57,649 bases of DNA from contig JALNYK010000021.1 of NCBI GenBank assembly GCA_023229845.1, forward strand, positions 1-57,649, given 5' to 3'. The stretch comes from Gallionella sp. (lineage in GTDB: Bacteria > Pseudomonadota > Gammaproteobacteria > Burkholderiales > Gallionellaceae). This document shows, piece by piece, positions 52,634 through 57,649 of this stretch. A program made the position numbers and the translations under genes. Within the stretch, counting starts at the first letter, position 1; each line of letters begins with the position of its first letter. Under the pieces are notes generated by a model. It did not search any database, was not told where the DNA came from, and saw nothing but the letters and a program-made list of their open reading frames with translations.

Positions 52634-54346
52634 ATGACCTGGAAACTCCTCATCAGCCGTTTGTTCAAGGCACGCGAGCAGCTCGCCGAGCGTCTCGCGC
52701 AACTGTGGAAGCACAGTTTCTACCTCTATCTCGCCGCGCTGTTCAGCGTGTTCGCGGTGCTCGACGCGACGGTGCTGCACAAGACCGCCGAGATGCGCCA
52801 AGCGGCGTTCGACACCATGGTGCGCTACCGCCTGATCGTGCCGGAGCCCGACCCCGACATCGTCATCGTGGACATCGACGAGGCCAGCCTCGCGGCGATG
52901 TCGCAGGACTACGGGCGCTGGCCTTGGCCGCGCCAGGTGCTGGGCGAATTCGTCGAGCAGATCGAGAAACAGCAGCCGAAGGCGGTGGTGTTCGACATCC
53001 TGTTCAGCGACGCCGACGTGTACAACCCCGACAGCGACGCCTATTTCGACGCTGCCATCGCGAATACTTCCAACACCTATTTCCCGATGCTGCGGCTGGA
53101 CCCGTCCGCCGACGCGCTGAGCCAGATCAAGCCCGCGATGATCCCCGGCGTGACGCCGCTGCCGGATGTGCCGCAGGACGGGAACGCGACCGTCGCGATG
53201 GTGCTGCCGCACTTCCAGTCCGCGCTGGCCGGCGGCCGCCTCGGCCTGCACAACATCTACCCCGACAGCGACGGCGTCGCGCGCCGCTACAACGTCTACC
53301 GCGAGGACTACGGCTGGGCGCTGCCGTCGCTGCCCGCGCGCATCGCGCAGGATCAAGGCTGGCCCAAGACGGACGCGCAGCAAGTGCTGCTGAACTGGCG
53401 CGGTCAGCCCTTCACCTACCGCCACGTCAGCTTCAGCGACGTGTACCTCGACATGGGCAGCAAGGACAAGAAGCGCCCGCAGGACGAGTTCAAAAACAAG
53501 ATCGTCATCATCGGCTCGACCGCGCCCAGCCTGTTCGACATCAAGGCGACGCCGATGGACCGCATGTTCCCCGGCGTGGAGATCCTCGCGACCGCCATCG
53601 ACAACTTCAAGCACGGCGATTCGCTGCGCTACCCCGAGGGCCGCGTGTGGTATCTGCTGATCACGCTGACCATCGTGTGGTTCACCGCATGGGGCTTCTA
53701 CCGCAACGCGGGACGCGACAAGATAGACCGGCTGTTCGGCCTGTCGCAGATCATCCTGATCGCGATCACCTATGCCAGCATCAACCTCACCACCGTCTAC
53801 ATCAACCTCACCGGCCCGGTGACGGTCGGCCTCGCTTTCTTCACCATCGCAAGACTGTACGCGATGGCGACCGGCAAGGCGCTGGAACAGAACATGGTGC
53901 GCGCGGCCACCGCGCGCAGCGGCGAACTGCAGGCCACGCTGCTGCTGATCCGCCTCGACAGCGAACGCAACGTGATCCGTGCCGCGGTGCTGGAGAAGAT
54001 ACGCCACGCGCTGGAGAAGACAGGATCGGTCGCAAAAAGCGTCGAGGCGCTGACCGGCGACCAGAAGGGCCTGTGGGACCTGTTCGAGAACACGCTGGCG
54101 ATCTCTTGGGTCGCGGCGGCCGACGACACCGAAGCGCAGGAGACTATTCGGCAGGATGCCGAAGCGGTGCTCGCTGCGCTGCCGACGGTATTGCAACGCC
54201 ATCTCGCCCAGCCGGATAATGCCACGACCCACTTCATCCATCAGGGACGACTGGACGGCGGCGCGGCGGCAGCGGCCGGCTGGCGCACGATGTTCGCCGA
54301 GGCGTTGCTGGAGTGGGACAGACAGGAAAACAAACACATGGGTTGA
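52634..54346 (+). CDS. CHASE2-domain membrane protein without a recognisable output enzyme
   Basis: 570 residues. N-terminal TM (about 29-48), a large extracytoplasmic CHASE2 sensor (50-330; AAFDTMVRYRLIVPEPDPD, GRWPWPRQVLGEFVEQI, KIVIIGSTAPSLFDIKATPM), then three TM helices (about 343-415). Most CHASE2 proteins end in a cyclase, kinase or GGDEF domain; here the last 150 residues are helical and match none of them (no cyclase metal Asp pattern, no H/N/G boxes). The tail may be a new output or a protein-binding domain. Good start with GGAG before the ATG. Two genes in the run follow it: an SH3 protein and an M48 protease. Confidence 0.85.
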   Translation: MTWKLLISRLFKAREQLAERLAQLWKHSFYLYLAALFSVFAVLDATVLHKTAEMRQAAFDTMVRYRLIVPEPDPDIVIVDIDEASLAAMSQDYGRWPWPRQVLGEFVEQIEKQQPKAVVFDILFSDADVYNPDSDAYFDAAIANTSNTYFPMLRLDPSADALSQIKPAMIPGVTPLPDVPQDGNATVAMVLPHFQSALAGGRLGLHNIYPDSDGVARRYNVYREDYGWALPSLPARIAQDQGWPKTDAQQVLLNWRGQPFTYRHVSFSDVYLDMGSKDKKRPQDEFKNKIVIIGSTAPSLFDIKATPMDRMFPGVEILATAIDNFKHGDSLRYPEGRVWYLLITLTIVWFTAWGFYRNAGRDKIDRLFGLSQIILIAITYASINLTTVYINLTGPVTVGLAFFTIARLYAMATGKALEQNMVRAATARSGELQATLLLIRLDSERNVIRAAVLEKIRHALEKTGSVAKSVEALTGDQKGLWDLFENTLAISWVAAADDTEAQETIRQDAEAVLAALPTVLQRHLAQPDNATTHFIHQGRLDGGAAAAAGWRTMFAEALLEWDRQENKHMG

Positions 54347-54376
54347 GCCCTTCGACAGGCTCAGGACAGGCTTCAC

Positions 54377-54417
54377 GATACCCATCGTTCCGATACATGA
54401 ACAAATTGATGGGTATC
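54377..54417. repeat. Ten-base inverted repeat before the SH3-protein gene
   Basis: GATACCCATC (54377-54386) pairs perfectly with GATGGGTATC (54408-54417), loop 21 bases. It lies in the 127-base gap after the CHASE2 gene, which also starts with TGAGCC/GGCTCA, a short hairpin around CTTCGACA. No T-run, so not a clear terminator; could be an operator or mRNA fold. Confidence 0.5.
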
Positions 54418-54473
54418 AGCCTTCGGCCTCAACCCATCCTACGATGATCGTGAATTCACAAAGGACACCGAAT

Positions 54474-54971
54474 ATGAAAACAATGCGATGGCTTCTTGCG
54501 TTAGCGGCGCTGCTGCTCAGCGGCGCGCTGCATGCCGCCGAAACCGGCACCGCGCTGAAGAGCGACGACATCAGGACGGAACCGTTCCGCGACGCGAAGT
54601 CCGTGGCGAAACTGGCGACCGGCGACAAGGTGGAGATCATCAAGAAAGACGGCGGCTGGTACCAGGTGAAGAGCGCGAAGGGCCGTGGCTGGGTGCGCAT
54701 GCTGAGCATACGCAAAGGCGACGCGCGCAAGAGTTCCGGCAGCGCCTCCGGCCTGCTCGCGCTCGGCTCCGGCCGCGCCGGCACCGGCAAGGTCGTCGCG
54801 ACCACCGGCATCCGCGGCCTGAATGAGGAAGAACTCAAGGCGGCCAAGTTCGACGAAGCCGAACTGAAGCGCGCCGAGTCCTACGCGACGAACAAGAGCG
54901 CCGCAGCTAAGTTCGCCGCAGCCGGCAAGCTAGCCGCACGTTCGTTTGACTACCTGCCCGCGCCGAAATGA
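54474..54971 (+). CDS. Secreted SH3-domain protein
   Basis: 165 residues. Signal peptide MKTMRWLLALAALLLSG ending LHAAE, then a bacterial SH3 domain (about 30-85; FRDAKSVAKLATGDKVEIIK then GWYQVKSAKGRGWVRMLSI). The rest is Ala/Lys/Glu rich. AAAGGA precedes the ATG. Its TGA overlaps the ribosome site of the M48 gene. The pair SH3 protein plus M48 protease suggests cell-envelope work. Confidence 0.85.
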   Translation: MKTMRWLLALAALLLSGALHAAETGTALKSDDIRTEPFRDAKSVAKLATGDKVEIIKKDGGWYQVKSAKGRGWVRMLSIRKGDARKSSGSASGLLALGSGRAGTGKVVATTGIRGLNEEELKAAKFDEAELKRAESYATNKSAAAKFAAAGKLAARSFDYLPAPK

Positions 54972-54982
54972 GGAGAGTGACG

Positions 54983-55915
54983 ATGAAGAACACTACACCG
55001 AGATCGCATTCCCAAACCCGTCATTCCGGCGAAGGCCGGAATCCAGCGCTTTTAAACAACTGGACACCGGCCTTCGCCGGTGTGACGAAATACAGCTTCC
55101 CTCTATTGATACTCGCGCTCGCCCTCATCTCCAACAGCGCCCTCGCCGCCAACCCGTTCGAGCAAGAACTATTCAAGGCGATCAAACAAGGCGTGCAGGA
55201 AAAAGTCACCGGCAAGTCCGCGACCTCCGTCGAGGAAGAGACCGCCATCGGAAGACAGATCGCCGGCAACCTGCTCGGCGCAGCCCCGCTGGTCAAGGAT
55301 GCCAAGCTGCAGAAGTACGTCAACAATGTAGGCCGCTGGGTCGCCGACCAGAGCGAACGCCCCGACCTGACTTGGCACTTCGGCGTGATCGAATCGAACG
55401 ACGTCAACGCCTTCGCCGCACCCGGCGGCTACATCTTCGTCACCAAGGGCCTGTACAAACTGCTGCAAAGCGAAGCCGAACTGGCCGGCGTACTCGCGCA
55501 CGAAGTCGGCCACGTGATCCGCCAGCACCACCTGAAGATATTGCAACAGAGCAAACTACTCGACCTCGGCAGCCAGGCGCTCGCGAAGAACGTCGGCGGC
55601 GGCAACGACAAGGTGCAGAACCTGATCGGCAGCGGCGCGGAGATCGTATCGCGCTCGCTCGACAAGGACGCCGAATTCGAAGCCGACCGCATCGCCGTCG
55701 TGCTCGCCACCCGCGCCGGCTACGACGCCTTCGGCCTGCCCGCGGTACTGCAGCAGATCGGCCACTACGCGAAGGACGACGGCGACGTCGCGCTGCTGTT
55801 CAAGACCCACCCGCACCCGGACGACCGCTTAGGCAAACTGGGCGACGCGATGGGTGAACGCTTCGACGGGGTGAAGGGAAAGACGCTGGAGAAGAGGCTG
55901 TATCGGGTCAAGTAG
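54983..55915 (+). CDS. M48-family metalloprotease with a repeat-derived N-terminus
   Basis: 310 residues from the ATG with AGGAG seven bases upstream. Zinc motif HEVGH in LAGVLAHEVGHVIRQHH; third ligand Glu in EFEADRIAVVLATRAGYD; C-terminal THPHPDDRLGKL typical of BepA/LoiP relatives. Residues 13-35 are the translation of a 69-base palindromic repeat, placed before the hydrophobic signal segment (SFPLLILALALISNSALAAN). A GTG at 55082 right after the repeat could be an alternative start giving a clean signal peptide. Confidence 0.88.
   Translation: MKNTTPRSHSQTRHSGEGRNPALLNNWTPAFAGVTKYSFPLLILALALISNSALAANPFEQELFKAIKQGVQEKVTGKSATSVEEETAIGRQIAGNLLGAAPLVKDAKLQKYVNNVGRWVADQSERPDLTWHFGVIESNDVNAFAAPGGYIFVTKGLYKLLQSEAELAGVLAHEVGHVIRQHHLKILQQSKLLDLGSQALAKNVGGGNDKVQNLIGSGAEIVSRSLDKDAEFEADRIAVVLATRAGYDAFGLPAVLQQIGHYAKDDGDVALLFKTHPHPDDRLGKLGDAMGERFDGVKGKTLEKRLYRVK
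55019..55087. repeat. REPIN-like palindromic repeat inside the M48 gene
   Basis: Two 28-base arms, 55019-55046 and 55060-55087, in inverted orientation. Each arm is itself a palindrome (ATTCCGGC-GAAG-GCCGGAAT and ACACCGGC-CTTC-GCCGGTGT) and the differences are paired, which points to selected hairpin structure. 69 bases equals 23 codons, so the reading frame is kept. The pattern matches the very common NxTTCCGGCGAAGGCCGG repeats of proteobacteria. Confidence 0.88.
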
Positions 55916-56017
55916 CGAGTCGCTCGTCCGGCATCCGCTTACCGAACGAGGCAGCGGCAACGGCTGAGGTTTCGTTATAAACTGCGAATCGTCGGCACCT
56001 ACTGCAAGGTGGTCAGC

Positions 56018-56245
56018 ATGAGTACGAACCTGGAAATCCTGGAAGTCGAAGTTATGCAATTAGCTCCCGTTGAACGATCGCACCTGCTTGAGCGGTTGAT
56101 CGCCAGCCTCAATTCGGACCCGGAAGTCGAGAAAGCCTGGGAGCAAGAAGCAGATTGCAGGGAAGCCGAACTGGAATCCGGTTCTGTCTCGGCAGTTTCA
56201 GGGCAGGAAGCCATCGCCCGACTTCGCGCAAGACTTGCGCGATGA
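56018..56245 (+). CDS. Addiction-module antitoxin (Unstab_antitox / TIGR02574-like)
   Basis: 75 residues. The pattern MQLAPVERSHLLERLIASLN followed by an acidic, E/W-containing tail (WEQEADCREAELESG) and SGQEAIARLRARL fits the small helical antitoxins of ParE/RelE toxins. AAGGTGG precedes the ATG. Its TGA overlaps the ATG of the next frame, as in an intact TA pair, but that toxin is broken. Confidence 0.78.
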   Translation: MSTNLEILEVEVMQLAPVERSHLLERLIASLNSDPEVEKAWEQEADCREAELESGSVSAVSGQEAIARLRARLAR

Positions 56246-56379
56246 CCTACTCGCTCCACCCCGGAGCGGAGCACGATATTGCCATTGCACGATGCGGTAG
56301 CTTGCCTTCGATTATTCAACATCAAAATCGTCGGGGGTTGCCCGACAGCAAGTTCCTTTCTTTTGCTTCGCCAAAATAA
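56242..56379 (+). pseudogene. Truncated ParE/RelE-type toxin
   Basis: Starts MTYSLHPGAEHDIA, the usual N-terminus of ParE-type toxins, then leaves the family after about 14 codons (near 56283) and runs into a dispersed repeat, ending at 56379 after 45 codons. The catalytic and C-terminal parts (about 80 residues) are gone. Overlap of start and antitoxin stop shows it was once the second gene of the pair. Confidence 0.72.
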
Positions 56380-56605
56380 AGGAACCAAAGAAAAGGCGAC
56401 CCCGGTTTGCCGCCCGCTACGCGGGTTCCCTCCGTTGCTCAGGCGGTCAGGCCTCCTCATAAACTCGCACGACCCGCTACGCGGTCACGTGCTCAAACAT
56501 ATTCGTCGGACTACCCCTGACCGCCTTGCGCTACTCGGCGGCGCACAGGGGAAAGAGAATCAAAACCTTCAAACGGCATGGTGGGCTGCGCCCACCATGC
56601 CTTCT
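56325..56605. repeat. Dispersed non-coding repeat block with terminal hairpin
   Basis: No convincing gene in this block. AGTTCCTTTCTTTTGC and its inverted partner AAAGGAACCAAAGAAAAGG form a stem near 56349-56396; further on CCCGCTACGCGGG-type short stems recur. It closes with GGCATGGTGGGC (56575-56586) paired perfectly to GCCCACCATGCC (56590-56601). The block resembles intergenic repeat sequences that are common in betaproteobacterial genomes. It separates the broken toxin from the end of the TIR gene. Confidence 0.6.
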
Positions 56606-56629
56606 ATTCGACTGTCGGAGATTAAATGC

Positions 56630-56657
56630 GAAGCTGCCCCTTTGCACCTCGTTAGCC
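56630..56657 (-). other. Remnant attC end of the TIR cassette
   Basis: On the minus strand GGCTAAC (56657-56651) contains the TAA stop of the TIR gene. It is the exact complement of GTTAGCC (57474-57468) at the 5' end of the same cassette, as required for the two outer boxes of a cassette's own attC. No matching inner boxes or closing GTTRRRY follow; the site seems cut off by the repeat block. Confidence 0.55.
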
Positions 56658-57449
56658 TTCATGCGGAAACTCACGACGAAGAGTTGCAAGCACTTCACCG
56701 AATGTTTCCTTGATGTTGTTCTTCCCAAAGCGGATGTACTGGACACCATGGACATTTGAAAACGGTTCCACTCCGTCCTCAAGCAATAAGATTGCACGTG
56801 CAAAACCAAGTCGACCTTGGAACAAGCCAGCTTCGTGAATTACATTCTGACGACCGCGAAGACTGCCATCGGCCTGTTCGTCTTCGCCAGTTAGGATGAG
56901 GACTGCAAACGAGCTTTTAACCGCCATGTCTTCGAGAATATCCCGGATAGTATGACCGGCCCTTGCCCCAGTTTCATATGCCTCGATATCAATTCCATGT
57001 TTATCCTGCAAATGATCTTTGAGGTCGCGCCAGACGGGGCTTTGCCCGTGACCGATAAATACGGTTGGACGTCTAATACGGGCTGAGCCCAATATTTCCG
57101 TATTTGCTTCGCCGGCATGTCTTTCGAATATTTCAAATATCGATTCAATTTCCGAGCGTCGCGGAGCTACTACGGATACACTCGTATGACCATATGCGCA
57201 AGTAACCGTGAGATCGATCTTGTTGCCTCTGATACGGAGGTGTGAGTCACCTTTGAACTTCCTATAGTCAGCCAGGAATTCGTCGATGGTTTCATAATGC
57301 CAAATGGACCCATCGTCGTGACTTACGCTACAGTTCGTGGGCGATAGCTCATCTTCGACATTTAGTGCGAGTTCCCTAATTGCCGCTATTACATCTCTCA
57401 GCACGTCCGCATTGAAGCGCGACTGTACGTAGCTTTTTTCCTTTTCCAA
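56652..57449 (-). CDS. TIR-like nucleotide-binding protein (PF10137/CAP12-type), probable integron cassette
   Basis: 265 residues. C-terminal TIR-like domain (about 130-255) with VFIGHGQSPVWRDLKDHL, an EAYETGARAGHTI segment, and RQNVIHEAGLFQGRLG, which holds the likely catalytic Glu. This family includes NAD-consuming effectors of CBASS and Pycsar systems. Residues 1-125 form a separate domain I do not recognise. TTG start at 57449 with AGGGAG seven bases upstream; the open frame reaches 57629 but that part is attC sequence. Base composition is visibly more AT-rich than the rest of the window. No cyclase neighbour is visible. Confidence 0.85.
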   Translation of the reverse strand: MEKEKSYVQSRFNADVLRDVIAAIRELALNVEDELSPTNCSVSHDDGSIWHYETIDEFLADYRKFKGDSHLRIRGNKIDLTVTCAYGHTSVSVVAPRRSEIESIFEIFERHAGEANTEILGSARIRRPTVFIGHGQSPVWRDLKDHLQDKHGIDIEAYETGARAGHTIRDILEDMAVKSSFAVLILTGEDEQADGSLRGRQNVIHEAGLFQGRLGFARAILLLEDGVEPFSNVHGVQYIRFGKNNIKETFGEVLATLRREFPHEG

Positions 57450-57467
57450 ATTGATGCTCCCTGTGAA

Positions 57468-57531
57468 GGCTAACGTTGAATGCCGGCCTGCGCGGCTTTT
57501 CGCGCAGGTCCGGTGGAATGATTGGTTAGCG
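57468..57531 (-). mobile_element. Integron attC recombination site
   Basis: 64 bases on the minus strand, from CGCTAAC (57531-57525) to GTTAGCC (57474-57468). Between them CCGG-A-CCTGCGCG pairs with CGCGCAGGCCGG across AAAAGC, leaving one unpaired A, the extrahelical base typical of attC. The order and spacing of boxes (CTAAC.AATCATTCxA...CATTCAACGTTAG) closely track the attC of aadA cassettes. The TIR gene starts 19 bases after it. Confidence 0.82.
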
Positions 57532-57649
57532 AAGTAATCGGCCCTATGCCGCAAATCTCGCCGAAGAAACACGCGGCTTTGCGAATATGGCAAAGTGGAA
57601 TGCGGTGCTGCGGAAGACCGGAATAGCAATGGTGCAAATTGCCCGAGGG
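57532..57649. other. Window end, upstream of attC
   Basis: 118 bases that would belong to the previous cassette if the array continues. One minus-strand frame (ending in a TAG about 15 bases before attC) could be the tail of a cassette gene, but it is too short to identify. No integrase, attI or second attC is visible before the edge. Confidence 0.35.

Noticed and set aside
55916..56017. Possible attC near the antitoxin gene (CGTTATAA)
   Set aside because: No paired inner boxes and no matching RYYYAAC partner at a usable distance.
57450..57629. Upstream extension of the TIR-like frame
   Set aside because: The extra 60 codons translate the attC site and flanking DNA. The TTG at 57449 has a proper ribosome site.
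1..57649. CRISPR arrays or prophage
   Set aside because: No regularly spaced direct repeats and no phage structural or integrase genes were seen. The repeats found are palindromic elements or protein-coding duplications.

Overview
The window looks like the chromosome of a motile, c-type-cytochrome-rich betaproteobacterium, plausibly in the Nitrosomonadales/Gallionellaceae neighbourhood. This placement is inferred from gene content: FlhDC together with FlhF/FlhG, FlgM/FliA, a BirA-CoaX-SPOR cluster, and several signalling proteins with a periplasmic CxxCH haem site. No rRNA or other phylogenetic marker was available. About 45 kb of it is one flagellar and chemotaxis island.

Layout. 1-6771 (minus): flgBCDEFGHIJ rod/hook operon, with flgJ cut by the window edge. 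6924-8515 (plus): flgA-flgM-flgN, with a near-perfect sigma28 promoter before flgM. 8528-16416 (minus): motD, motC, fliA, flhG, flhF, flhA, flhB. 16787-22114 (minus): a STAS antagonist, a haem-sensor PP2C phosphatase/kinase, cheB, cheD, cheR. 22437-39676 (minus): five chemoreceptors, two cheA, two cheY, cheZ, cheW and two cheV. 39783-42721 (minus): motB, motA, flhC, flhD. 42968-44890: an HDOD-REC-GGDEF protein. 45043-45119: tRNA-Met. 45159-51171 (minus): SPOR protein, coaX, birA, patatin lipase, a small conserved protein, maeB. 51385-55915 (plus): MFS transporter, CHASE2 membrane protein, SH3 protein, M48 protease. 56018-57649: an accessory end with an orphaned antitoxin, a dispersed repeat, and a TIR-like gene that appears to be an integron cassette behind a 64-bp attC site.

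How it fits together. FlhDC is the likely master activator. FlgM/FliA form the late checkpoint. FlhF/FlhG would set polar placement and number. MotAB and MotCD are two stator sets. The most unusual content is in sensing. One sensory module (TM, periplasmic region with a c-type haem CxxCH motif, TM) is joined to three outputs: a chemoreceptor, an Aer-like PAS chemoreceptor, and a PP2C phosphatase fused to an RsbW-like ATPase whose STAS partner is the next gene. This suggests that one redox or ligand cue is read both for swimming behaviour and for a partner switch that may control motility genes or c-di-GMP, by analogy with Pseudomonas HsbR/HsbA. The last 1.6 kb carries a probable mobile defence gene and decayed toxin-antitoxin material.
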